Part shown: positions 15,919-24,420 of the stretch, piece by piece
Numbering within the stretch: the first letter of the stretch is position 1
Layout of the letters: the number at the start of each line of letters is the position of its first letter
Translations under genes and position numbers: made by a program
DNA from: an uncultured Poribacteria bacterium
Lineage (GTDB): Bacteria; Poribacteria; WGA-4E; WGA-3G
NCBI GenBank assembly: GCA_951812525.1
Contig: OX638316.1
Location: 4,148,506 to 4,212,505, forward strand
Direction: 5' to 3'
Length of the DNA: 64,000 bases
The notes under the pieces: model-generated
What the model saw: the letters and a program-made list of their open reading frames with translations, nothing else
Told to the model about the DNA's origin: nothing
Database searches by the model: none

Positions 15919-16674
15919 ATGCCAATTAATCAATCCATCTGTTTCGGCGGTTTCAGTCGTGACAGAGACCCGGTAGACGTTATCAAAAAAGCCGCTGAAA
16001 TCGGTTATAAATCAGTTGAAATGTGTCCTACAGAACTTTGGTCCGTCGTTCAGGACCACGGGATGCGCGTTGCGATTATTTCTGGACACGCCTCGCTTCC
16101 GTCGGGCTTAAATGATCCGAGCAACCACGACCGAATTGAAGATGAACTTCTGCAAAATATCGACGTTGCGGTAGAAAATAACATCCCAGGGCTTATCTGT
16201 TTCTCCGGGAACAGGGAAGGTAGGTCGGAAGAAGAGGGACGCGATAACACGATAGCAGGCTTGTCCCGCGTTACCAAAGCCGCTGAAGAGAAAGGGATCA
16301 ACCTCTGTGTTGAGCTGCTCAATAGTAAAGTGAACCATCCCGACTATCAATGCGACACAACGGCGTGGGGCGTTGAAGTTTGCAAAGGTGTAGGTTCACC
16401 GCGGGCATTACTGCTCTACGACATCTACCACATGCAGATCATGGAAGGCGATCTCATCCGTAACATCACGGACTACAGCGAATATATTGGGCATTACCAT
16501 ACCGCAGGTAACCCGGGTCGTCACGATCTCGATGACGAGCAGGAGATCTACTATCCAGCCGTGATGCGCGCTATTGTCAATACTGGTTATGACCTCTATG
16601 TGGGTCACGAGTTTAGCCCTAAAGGTGATGCGTTTGACGCGATGCAACACGCGTATGGCGTGTGTAACGTCTAA
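15919..16674 (+). CDS. Sugar phosphate isomerase/epimerase (hydroxypyruvate isomerase-like)
   Basis: 251 residues from the ATG at 15919 (AGAGAG upstream); an earlier in-frame ATG at 15886 has no ribosome site. TIM barrel with DPVDVIKKAAEIGYKSVEMC, ligands in INLCVELLNSK (E), LLLYDIYHMQI (D, H), GHYHTAG (H) and YVGHEFSP (E). The fourfold E-D-H-E arrangement and the HTAGNPGRH loop are close to hydroxypyruvate isomerase and related keto-sugar isomerases. It lies 55 bp after the Gfo/Idh/MocA gene and is probably co-transcribed with it. Confidence 0.85.
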   Translation: MPINQSICFGGFSRDRDPVDVIKKAAEIGYKSVEMCPTELWSVVQDHGMRVAIISGHASLPSGLNDPSNHDRIEDELLQNIDVAVENNIPGLICFSGNREGRSEEEGRDNTIAGLSRVTKAAEEKGINLCVELLNSKVNHPDYQCDTTAWGVEVCKGVGSPRALLLYDIYHMQIMEGDLIRNITDYSEYIGHYHTAGNPGRHDLDDEQEIYYPAVMRAIVNTGYDLYVGHEFSPKGDAFDAMQHAYGVCNV

Positions 16675-16695
16675 GCACTCCTAACACAGATTACA

Positions 16696-16717
16696 GGGCA
16701 GGTCGTTGCACCTGCCC
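16696..16717. repeat. GC-rich hairpin after the isomerase gene
   Basis: GGGCAGGT-CGTTGC-ACCTGCCC, 22 bp after the stop codon. No T run follows, so termination by this hairpin alone is doubtful. Confidence 0.5.
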
Positions 16718-16911
16718 ACTCCCACCATTTCACAACAGACAGTACCATAAAGGACACTGCACTTCGCCTACATATTAAGTAACTCATACAACAGATGATT
16801 CGGCGGAAGCCTCCAGCAAAAAGACGCTGGATGAAATCAGATGTGAAACCACAGCAATTGATAATAGAACGACCACCTAAAACCTATAAAGGTTATAAGG
16901 AGGAAGTAAAA

Positions 16912-17724
16912 ATGCGGAACGGAATTAAGGTACTACTCTTCACGTTCATCGTTTCTATTGCGTTGAGTTCTATCGCTGTTGCGAGTCTTAAAGATGGGTT
17001 GCTTGGGTATTGGCCCCTTGACGAAGCAGATGGAAAAACCGCAGCGGACGCGAGCGGAAACGGGAACGATGCAGCACTTAAAGGGAACGGTGTCTCTTGG
17101 GAGCCAAATGGTGGAAAACTCGGCGGTGCTGCGGAATTTGACGGTGGCGGCGAGGCTATAGAAGACGACAACGGCGCAGATTACATTAATGACCTCACTG
17201 CTATTACTGTTTCGGTTTGGATAAAATCAGCTGAAACCAATTCTGACCGAGGGTTCATTGACGGGCGTGACCCGGGTGGCGACGATACTGTACTCTCACT
17301 ACGTTATGATGCCGCCGGTTTTGAGGCTGGTGGTAAAGAGCTTATTAAAGCCGGTATCACGACGACGGGCGGGATTCAGCGACTTGAAACTGCAAGTGAT
17401 ATACAGACGAAATCTTGGCAACATATTGTTTTGACATGGAGTAGTGGCAACGAGCTGGCACTCTATATTGATGGTGAACTTGATACGCCAACCTTTAACA
17501 GTCCAGAAACTAAGGGCAAGTTGACGGATGCTACGAAATTGGTCATAGGGAAAGGCGAAAAGGACCAAGGGCGTTCATGGAATGGACTCATCGACGACGT
17601 GCGCATCTACGACAGGGTGCTGGATGACAATGAAATTGCCGACCTTGCTGCGGGTGTGCTTGCGGTTGAAGCGAGTGGGAAGTTATCGACTGTCTGGGCA
17701 GATCTGAAGCAGACACGCGATTAA
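16912..17724 (+). CDS. Exported LamG-domain protein with C-terminal KLSTVWADLK tag
   Basis: 270 residues from the ATG at 16912 (AAGGAGG 8 nt upstream); a longer frame to 16795 is less likely because the signal peptide begins here (MRNGIKVLLFTFIVSIALSS). The laminin-G/concanavalin-like jelly roll covers about 25-240: GYWPLDEADGKTAADASGNGNDA, then AITVSVWIKS, WQHIVLTWSSGNELALYIDG and WNGLIDDVRIYDRVLDDNEI. Such domains bind glycans. It ends VEASGKLSTVWADLKQTRD, the same tag as the exported proteins at 6894-11481, so it probably goes to the same place. Confidence 0.88.
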   Translation: MRNGIKVLLFTFIVSIALSSIAVASLKDGLLGYWPLDEADGKTAADASGNGNDAALKGNGVSWEPNGGKLGGAAEFDGGGEAIEDDNGADYINDLTAITVSVWIKSAETNSDRGFIDGRDPGGDDTVLSLRYDAAGFEAGGKELIKAGITTTGGIQRLETASDIQTKSWQHIVLTWSSGNELALYIDGELDTPTFNSPETKGKLTDATKLVIGKGEKDQGRSWNGLIDDVRIYDRVLDDNEIADLAAGVLAVEASGKLSTVWADLKQTRD

Positions 17725-17747
17725 TTAAGAACTATAATTACCTGAAA

Positions 17748-17803
17748 GTGAAACCTAACATCCCTGTATACGAATGCACTTGGGATACAATGTTAGGTTT
17801 CAC
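17748..17803. repeat. Inverted repeat after the LamG gene
   Basis: GTGAAACCTAACAT pairs with ATGTTAGGTTTCAC around a 28 nt loop that itself holds CCC/GGG. It may mark the transcript end. The rest of 17804-17957 shows no gene. Confidence 0.55.
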
Positions 17804-17957
17804 TTATGTAGAGTATAAGGAGTTATAATAAATAAAAACGAGATTACGACACAACATACAGTTAATGCGATACATAGAATGAGAAATGAAGATGAACTAT
17901 AATATTCTTATGAATTGTCGCGTTGGTTACATGAAAATCCCAGCGTTGAAATAGGTA

Positions 17958-17986
17958 TTGCATTCGACGAGAATCTATGCTAATAT
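17958..17986 (+). promoter_or_regulatory. Candidate promoter of the TIGR04255 operon
   Basis: TTGCAT (17958-17963), 17 bp, TAATAT (17981-17986), about 40 nt before the ATG at 18035. Confidence 0.5.
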
Positions 17987-18034
17987 ATACAAAAGAGTAG
18001 TAAATTAATCTTAAACTTTAATAGGTAAAATATT

Positions 18035-18856
18035 ATGGATGCACCTAAAAAGAAACTTGATTTCGTCCATCCTCCCGTAGACGAGGTTGTATTAAGTGTT
18101 CTTTTTAAACCTCTTAGTAGATTCCTTGCTCCGCATCTTGGTGCAATCTGGCAGGAATTTAAAAAAGATGGGTTTGTGCGTATCGTGGAGCGACCACCGG
18201 TTAATCCTACAATTGAAGTCTTCCCTAACCAAGGCGAGGAGACTGAGTTTGAAATTAGTAATGTTCCTCCGTTCTCGCGAATTTGGTTTATTCATGAAGA
18301 TGAGAGCAAAATCTTACAAGTGCAGCGTGATCGGTTCACATTCAATTGGCGTAGAACCAATCCAGACCAGAAATATCCAGGATTTTCAGCAATTTTTGAA
18401 ACCTTTGAAGATTTTTATAACCGCTTTGGTGAGATGATAAAAAATCTGGGAATTGGTTCGGTGGCCCCGTCACAGTACGAGCTAACCTATATAGATCAAC
18501 TTATGTGTGGTGACGGCTGGAACACTCTTAATGACATAGGAAAAGTCTACAACTTGTTTACTGATTTCCAGCAACCTAATGATTCATTTTGGCAGGACGC
18601 GGAATTGGTGAATTTCCGGACTTCATTTCCAGCCATACATTTACGCGGAAGGCTGCATCTTGCCGTTAGTAATAGGATAAAGATGCCCGAACAACATCAA
18701 ACACTACAGACCGATTTTACAGTACGTGGTTTTCCAAAAAACACGAAATATCCAATGGAGATGTGGTTCAAATCGGCGCGCGATCAAATCCGTGAAAAAT
18801 TCACAAGCATGTTCGCAGAAGATATTCAAATACAAGTATGGGAGCGGAAACAATGA
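18035..18856 (+). CDS. TIGR04255 family protein
   Basis: 273 residues, no signal or membrane segment. The start (KLDFVHPPVDEVVLSVLFKPLSR...LGAIWQEF) and the block SQYELTYIDQL near residue 150 fit the TIGR04255 family as I know it. The biochemical role is unknown to me. The next gene overlaps the stop codon by 4 bp (ATGA), which points to coupled translation. Base composition is more AT-rich than the flanking metabolic genes, consistent with an acquired cassette. A defence or toxin-type role is possible but only by analogy with accessory location. Confidence 0.7.
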   Translation: MDAPKKKLDFVHPPVDEVVLSVLFKPLSRFLAPHLGAIWQEFKKDGFVRIVERPPVNPTIEVFPNQGEETEFEISNVPPFSRIWFIHEDESKILQVQRDRFTFNWRRTNPDQKYPGFSAIFETFEDFYNRFGEMIKNLGIGSVAPSQYELTYIDQLMCGDGWNTLNDIGKVYNLFTDFQQPNDSFWQDAELVNFRTSFPAIHLRGRLHLAVSNRIKMPEQHQTLQTDFTVRGFPKNTKYPMEMWFKSARDQIREKFTSMFAEDIQIQVWERKQ

Positions 18857-19410
18857 TTCGAGCCAAAAGTCTTTCACTACGTTACCAGCCTTTTCAGGAC
18901 AAAATGGAGTCCGAATTTATGAGTGCCCCGAATATTCCGTCTTTAACATATTACGGTGCAGATCTGCAGACCTACGAATACAATTTTCCAACTGCAGACA
19001 ATCAGAGCGGTGGTTCCTCATTTGCCTCGGATCCATATTTATCTTGGGTGAACGATGTAGATCAACAGATAGAAGAACTTCGCGAAGAAAATGAGGAAGC
19101 TTGTACATTGGATGAAGAAATTGAATCTATCCCTGATTCAGCTTATGACGATGCATATTGGTTGTTAGAGATGCTATTCGATTGCAATGTCCCAACCCCG
19201 GACATCGGTTGGTTAGTGGATGGAGGAATTGGATTTGAATGGCGTTCAAAGAATAAGAAAGGGATAGGAACGATAAGTGTATATGGAGACAATCAGGTAG
19301 TCTATGGTGCATCCTTGGGAAGCACGGACAGAGTTAAAGGAACTTGCGCGTTATCAGATATTGTCTCGCTTTATCATTTTTTTGCAAATTTAATCATTCT
19401 ATGCTCCTAA
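18853..19410 (+). CDS. Unknown protein coupled to TIGR04255 gene
   Basis: 185 residues from the ATG that overlaps the previous stop (ATGA). An upstream in-frame ATG at 18838 would lengthen the overlap and is less likely. No family recognised. The N-terminal part is Ser/Asn/Gln-rich. An acidic coiled segment (about 65-90, QIEELREENEEACTLDEEIES) is followed by a compact alpha/beta part with PTPDIGWLVDGGIGFEWRSKNKKGIGTISVYGDNQVVYGASLG. That last block looks like the small enzyme-less partner proteins with a G-x-G-x-E-W strand found beside other accessory genes. Soluble; function unknown. Confidence 0.6.
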   Translation: MIRAKSLSLRYQPFQDKMESEFMSAPNIPSLTYYGADLQTYEYNFPTADNQSGGSSFASDPYLSWVNDVDQQIEELREENEEACTLDEEIESIPDSAYDDAYWLLEMLFDCNVPTPDIGWLVDGGIGFEWRSKNKKGIGTISVYGDNQVVYGASLGSTDRVKGTCALSDIVSLYHFFANLIILCS

Positions 19411-19445
19411 TAACAGTAAAATTTACAATCACTGAAATATCGTCA

Positions 19446-19472
19446 ATTGGTGCGCTTTGAAAGCGCGCCAAT
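19446..19472. repeat. Hairpin of the G-C stem/TGA loop type
   Basis: ATTGGTGCGCTT-TGA-AAGCGCGCCAAT, 12 bp stem with one G-T pair. Structural relatives with different stem bases lie at 41444-41466 and 54369-54392. Nothing else is seen between 19411 and 19625. Confidence 0.55.
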
Positions 19473-19625
19473 CGTGAAATATCGATATACTTTTCAATTG
19501 TGCCTTTTTAATGCTCAGTGCGATCACTATTAAAACCTGAAACTTTTAACCGGTGCAATCTTCGAGTCCGTGTATAGGTTTCCAGACACATTACTTAGGT
19601 AATATCCCTCAGAAAAGGACTTGAT

Positions 19626-20033
19626 ATGAATGTTCCACCGGATGAGAAACTAACTTACTTCATTTCATCCAGAACTGGTTTTTCCATTGAAAAAAGAGAA
19701 GTCAAAGCCAGAGCATTTAGTCCATCGAAAAAAAGCCCAAATGAACTTTCTGTATATTGTATTTCATCACTTACTGAAAACCAAGTGTGGGAAATAGGAA
19801 AGAGATATGTTGAAGGTAAAATTAAAATAAAAGCAAGGGCAGACTTTCCGGCGAGTATATTTTACGAGAATCAGTTTTTTCAGGAGAAAAATATTAAAGT
19901 GCTCTCAGCACCACATCCTCATGAATTACATGCTAATATCACACCGATTCCAGTGGACAAAGAGGATCGGGATGAAATCTTCAGAGAGCTTGCATTAATT
20001 AGCGAATTGGTAGTACGTCCGGAAGATACCTGA
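19626..20033 (+). CDS. Small unknown protein, third gene of the TIGR04255 group
   Basis: 135 residues with GAAAAGGAC about 7 nt before the ATG. The pattern ELSVYCISSLTENQVWEIGKRYV ... KARADF ... APHPHELHANITPIP reads like a small alpha/beta protein seen in many genomes beside TIGR04255 genes. I know no function for it. The APHPHELHANI block with its two or three histidines is the most conserved-looking part. It is 215 bp from the preceding gene and shares its strand and AT-rich composition. No membrane segment. Confidence 0.6.
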   Translation: MNVPPDEKLTYFISSRTGFSIEKREVKARAFSPSKKSPNELSVYCISSLTENQVWEIGKRYVEGKIKIKARADFPASIFYENQFFQEKNIKVLSAPHPHELHANITPIPVDKEDRDEIFRELALISELVVRPEDT

Positions 20034-20192
20034 CTTAAATTCTAAACACTTTGAAACAAATCTATATACAAATCTATATACAATCGTCCAGAAACTTTGG
20101 AATTTCTTCCGTCCGAGTAAACCATACTAACCACAGAAACTACATTAGCGCAGTTTCAGAATGCTCACATAGAATTAGGAGAAGATCGTTAG

Positions 20193-22658
20193 ATGAACAG
20201 CGACGTGCCTACTTTAAAAGCGCGCCTACCGGACAATATAACATCTATTCTTGAAAACCTACTCGGTTGCAAATTAGAAGACATACTTGCGGAGATCTCC
20301 GACGATACCGTTGCACTCGAAACTTTCCTATCCACACTCCCCACAGATTCCCTTGAAAGCTACCTTACCCCACAGTGGGTGGTTCTTGCTGCTGGGAAAG
20401 GCACTCGTATAGATCCCACCGGACGCTTGAGCAAAACGTTGGACATTATGTTCGGCGAGGAGAATATGCTCCAACGTTCTCGACGCTATCTGCCTGGCAC
20501 GCGCCCCGATATTGTCGTTATCAATCCACAGATGGCATCGCGTATCGAGAAAAGCGGATCCGCATCACAACTGTTAGGTCCAAATGCTGTTTACTGTATC
20601 CAAGAAGAGATGAACGGCACGGGCGGTGCGTTACAAGCAGCACTGCCTGCAGTCCGAGAATCCGATGCTGAATGGATCGGAGTGTCGTTCGGTGATGAGC
20701 CGTTTTTGGATAGAGATATTTTTGCACAGACGCTTCTCTCTCATCTTATTTCTGGTGCGGATGTCACCTTGTGCGGTAAAGTCCCTGAAACAGTCGTAGA
20801 TAAAGGTGGGCTTTTTTTCGATGCAGATGGAAGGTTCATAGGAACCAAAGAGTGGTACGACATGACGGACGCAGAAAAGCAGGAGATGTGGGATCGGTGG
20901 CATAATGGCGAGGCGTATACCAACACTGGTATTACACTCATTCGGAAAAGTGCGTTGTTAGAACGGATGCATCGGTTGCAACCGCACGCAAATCGAAATA
21001 ATGAACTCCATCAGGTAGATCTGATACGTCACTGTTATGAAGACGACTTGAAAACATACGCTTTTATCTATCGCGGCGAGGTACTGTCGGGAGTTAATCG
21101 TTGGTCGAATGTCTTATCGGGTGAAGCAGTAATGTTTGCGGAAACACGCGAGTTCCTTGCCCAGAAAGGCGTTCGCGTCGATCCGGCTGCACAGATAACG
21201 TTGAGTAGCGAGGATATTGAGATTGGGACGGCGTGCTATCTCGTCGGTAGGGTGCATCTCGGTGAAAAGGTTCGGGTTGGAGACTATTGCAGACTTGAAT
21301 ATGTCACACTGCTCGGTGCGACGACGGTGGGCGATGCGGTTGGATTGGAAGGTGTCTCTGCTACCGATACGACCTTTGAAGGCAACCCGTTACCCGAAAC
21401 AGTAGCCGCACCTGTGCATGGTCTTGCGGTTGCGAGTACGATTAAAAATAGTACGTTTGATGCCGCAAACATTGGGAGTGAGGTCCAACTCTCGTCGGTT
21501 GTGGCGCGAGGGACGGTGATTCCATCCGGTATTATTTTAGCAGACCGGACGCTCGGTGTTCCACCTGCGCAAGCCCCACCTTCGGTGCCGAAATCAGTCT
21601 TTGATCGGATTGTGCCACCAGGCTATCACCCTGGAGTCTTCAATCTTGGTGAGAAGAAGGGATCACCGGATTGGAAAGGTCTACGGCAGCATTTCCAATC
21701 GCACAGTGCTTCGGAACTGGTTCCGCGTGCAACACGTATACCAGAATTACAACAGGTTATGGGTGAGGCGGTGAAAACATTTTTGGATATACGCCGGGCA
21801 GATGGTGCTTATCTGATTGAGGCACTTACACCTGAAGAGATATGGGGAAGCATCTTCGAGATGGTCACCCTGCATACAGGCAACCTGAATCCCTATCACC
21901 ACGATAAACTGCAAGCACGAGAGACGGCTTTGGAACTCCTCCCGGAGTTCTGGGATAACGATTGGTTGCATCGTTTGAAGTTGGTTGTTACAGGGAATAT
22001 CATTGATTACAGTAGCGAGCGGGTTATAAAACGGTTGCAAGCGAATCCCGACTATTTCTCTGAAGTCCTGCGTGCAGCGGTTGACGCACCTTTCGCTATA
22101 GACTGCTATGAAGCGTTTCGCGAGCGGGTAATTGACGGGACACCGCAGGAGATTGTTTGGCTCGTTGATAACGATGGCGAAGTGATTTTCGATATTGCCT
22201 TCGTTCAAGATCTCATTGAATGTGGACATCGTATCACGATTGTTGGGAAAGCAGACAACGCCAGCAACGACGCAACGGTGGCGGACCTACAGGACATTGT
22301 AAATTTGCCGCAATTCGGAAAACTACCGACTGCGATACAGGACGGTGCTGTGAGATTAATGTCGTCAGGCGCAAAGACAATCGGCACGAATCTTTATCAC
22401 GGGACGCCGGAATTTTTCAACGCCTTGTTAGAAGCTGACGTCGTTATCTCAAAGGGGCAAGGGAATTTCTTTACAACACCGGGGTGGGCAAAAGATACAT
22501 TCTACCTATTGCTTTCCAAAGGTATGATTGCGGAACGGAGTACGGGGGTCGTCGCCGATCAGCATCTGCCGGTTGATGGATTGATTTTGGCTTATCTTCC
22601 GGGTGGGACAGCACGTACGGAAATGCTGCGAGAACTCTGCCGTAAAACCGATCTTTAA
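20193..22658 (+). CDS. Nucleotidyltransferase / hexapeptide / DUF89 fusion protein
   Basis: 821 residues in three parts. Residues about 60-320 form a GlmU-like sugar-nucleotide transferase: WVVLAAGKGTRI (nucleotide loop), EEMNGTGGALQAALP, and GDEP for metal binding. Residues about 325-440 are a short left-handed beta-helix with hexapeptide spacing (VGRVHLGEKVRVGDYCRLEYV, NIGSEVQLSSVV). Residues about 455-815 match DUF89/ARMT1-type metal-dependent phosphatases: TGNIIDYS, VWLVDNDGEVIFD, NDATVADL, IGTNLYHGTPEF and VISKGQGNF. GlmU-type enzymes make UDP-sugars and DUF89 proteins remove phosphate from reactive sugar phosphates, so one chain may both activate a sugar and clear a damaged or competing phosphate. 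Substrate unknown. TAGGAG lies 12 nt before the ATG. Confidence 0.83.
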   Translation: MNSDVPTLKARLPDNITSILENLLGCKLEDILAEISDDTVALETFLSTLPTDSLESYLTPQWVVLAAGKGTRIDPTGRLSKTLDIMFGEENMLQRSRRYLPGTRPDIVVINPQMASRIEKSGSASQLLGPNAVYCIQEEMNGTGGALQAALPAVRESDAEWIGVSFGDEPFLDRDIFAQTLLSHLISGADVTLCGKVPETVVDKGGLFFDADGRFIGTKEWYDMTDAEKQEMWDRWHNGEAYTNTGITLIRKSALLERMHRLQPHANRNNELHQVDLIRHCYEDDLKTYAFIYRGEVLSGVNRWSNVLSGEAVMFAETREFLAQKGVRVDPAAQITLSSEDIEIGTACYLVGRVHLGEKVRVGDYCRLEYVTLLGATTVGDAVGLEGVSATDTTFEGNPLPETVAAPVHGLAVASTIKNSTFDAANIGSEVQLSSVVARGTVIPSGIILADRTLGVPPAQAPPSVPKSVFDRIVPPGYHPGVFNLGEKKGSPDWKGLRQHFQSHSASELVPRATRIPELQQVMGEAVKTFLDIRRADGAYLIEALTPEEIWGSIFEMVTLHTGNLNPYHHDKLQARETALELLPEFWDNDWLHRLKLVVTGNIIDYSSERVIKRLQANPDYFSEVLRAAVDAPFAIDCYEAFRERVIDGTPQEIVWLVDNDGEVIFDIAFVQDLIECGHRITIVGKADNASNDATVADLQDIVNLPQFGKLPTAIQDGAVRLMSSGAKTIGTNLYHGTPEFFNALLEADVVISKGQGNFFTTPGWAKDTFYLLLSKGMIAERSTGVVADQHLPVDGLILAYLPGGTARTEMLRELCRKTDL

Positions 22659-23992
22659 TCAGTGTCGGCGGTTACTTTTGAAATCGTGAACTGCCGCTTG
22701 CCTGAAGTAGGCAGTGGAATCTCCTCCACAAATTCTATTGTGACAACTACATCGCCACCGAGCACCTTCTGGATACCGTGGACGAGGTAACGACGTGATG
22801 CTTCTGTCCAGTCTTTGTTAATAACCAATTTCAAGACACAATGCTTAAGTGATTCTTGGATTATCTGAAACTGGCTCACACCCTCAATACCATAGAATTG
22901 TTGTGTAAAATAGCCGCCGTGTACCAGCGCGCCAGTTCTCGTTCGGAAGGTAGCAGTGGTGCGTCCGAGCAAATCGTCCAAAATAGGTAACTGATTACCA
23001 CACGGACAGATTTCGTCAGAGAGAATGCCGATGTCTCCGATTCGGTAACGGATAAACGGCATCACATAGTTATTGAGTTGCGTAATCAGAATCTCTCCCG
23101 GTACGGCGTATGGATTGGGACTATCTATTTCAAGGTAGATGTCGCGGCAATTGATATGCATCCTGCCTTCGGTACATTCCATGGCAATCAATCCGACTTC
23201 TCGTCCACCGTAGCGATTGTAAACCTTTGTCCTGAAAACTTCCTCCGCCAAAGCGCGGTAATGCGGATGTAGCATCTCAGCGGAAGATATGATTCCTTTC
23301 AGTGACCATTTGTGTACCAATCCGTTTTCATAGAGAAATGTGGCAAACTGGTAGAGAGAGGAAGGATAGGTGAGGATTGTCTGTGGACGACATCTGTTCA
23401 TTCGTTCATACGTTGCTTGCATTTCTTCATCCGTGAGGTGAAATCCGTTGAGCCAATACTGATTTCGCCAAAAAGTGTTGAGGCGATGTTTCCAGTCTTC
23501 ATCTCCTTTTATATCTGCGGGTGCACCCCAGATAACCAGTTGAGGTTCACCATGATTCCAGCCTGCCCATCGATCAAAATAGTAGACGCTCAAGTTACGT
23601 TGATTCCAATAATACCTCCCCTGATAGAAAGTAAGGGGTGTCCCAGTCGAACCGCCAGTGGCGTTCTTAATCCGTTCCTGCTCTGTAAAGCGATCGGAAC
23701 AGAGACGCTCCAAATGCTCTCGTATGTTCTCCTTCTCAAGCGGTGGAATCTGTGTTATATCTGGCGTGTCTGTCTCTAACAATTCCCTATAGTAAGGAGT
23801 TGTGTAATAAGCGTGTCGGATGAGTTTTCCTAAGCGGACGCGTTGAAACGCCTCAATAGCCTCGCGCGAGGAATCCAGCAGTGCAGCAGTTTGCGAGAGC
23901 TGGGAGTGATAATGCAGTCCTTTGCGGTAGGTATTGTAGGAATGCCACGCCATTTTTGAGAGCAGCATTTTAAAAGAACGATGAATTGACAT
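22655..23992 (-). CDS. CapK/PaaK-like adenylate-forming enzyme
   Basis: 445 residues of the phenylacetate-CoA ligase/CapK group. The AMP-binding P-loop is NATGGSTGTPLTFYQG near 110-125; further motifs are YPSSLYQFA, ISSAEMLHP, VYNRYGGREVGLIAMEC and RYRIGDIG. CapK-type members are used in polysaccharide and exoproduct gene clusters, and the acid they activate is often unknown. The C-terminal lid domain is present. It meets the DUF89 fusion gene tail to tail with a 4 bp overlap. No strong ribosome site is seen before the ATG. Confidence 0.8.
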   Translation of the reverse strand: MSIHRSFKMLLSKMAWHSYNTYRKGLHYHSQLSQTAALLDSSREAIEAFQRVRLGKLIRHAYYTTPYYRELLETDTPDITQIPPLEKENIREHLERLCSDRFTEQERIKNATGGSTGTPLTFYQGRYYWNQRNLSVYYFDRWAGWNHGEPQLVIWGAPADIKGDEDWKHRLNTFWRNQYWLNGFHLTDEEMQATYERMNRCRPQTILTYPSSLYQFATFLYENGLVHKWSLKGIISSAEMLHPHYRALAEEVFRTKVYNRYGGREVGLIAMECTEGRMHINCRDIYLEIDSPNPYAVPGEILITQLNNYVMPFIRYRIGDIGILSDEICPCGNQLPILDDLLGRTTATFRTRTGALVHGGYFTQQFYGIEGVSQFQIIQESLKHCVLKLVINKDWTEASRRYLVHGIQKVLGGDVVVTIEFVEEIPLPTSGKRQFTISKVTADTD

Positions 23993-24326
23993 AATCTTGG
24001 CTTGTTTAAGTATTATAAATAAAAAACAGAGATCGAATCACAAAAACATATTAGCGTATAGATTGAACCTACAATTCGCTTTAATAAATAATGAACTGAT
24101 ACGATAATTATAATAAATTCTTAGCAAGTTTTGTGCCAATGTTTTTTATAAGACGGATATGTGGATTTGTATTACTGAAATATAAAGGATATTTTCACCA
24201 CCACTCGTCCCAAACATAGGTATATACTGAGTTTATTGAAGCGAATGTAAACGGACATTTTTTGCAATAAACCCCATCACGACTGAAAACGCCGAATCCA
24301 TTCAACCGTCATATTGTCACGTGAAT

Positions 24327-24386
24327 ACACAAAATTTGTAGAATTATACACAAAATTTGTGGAATTATACGCATAAACCGTACGAT
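24327..24386 (-). promoter_or_regulatory. Tandem operator-like palindromes over a promoter
   Basis: Two copies of ACACAAAATTTGT[AG]GAATTAT start at 24327 and 24348, exactly 21 bp (two helix turns) apart. Each has the palindrome ACAAAATTTGT. On the minus strand the flanking bases give TATAAT, with TTGGAA 16 bp upstream, pointing towards the CapK-like gene (start 23992). This is the only structure I see in the AT-rich gap 23993-24420. Confidence 0.4.
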
Positions 24387-24420
24387 TCCAATGTAAATTT
24401 AGACAGTCTCTCACCCCAGA

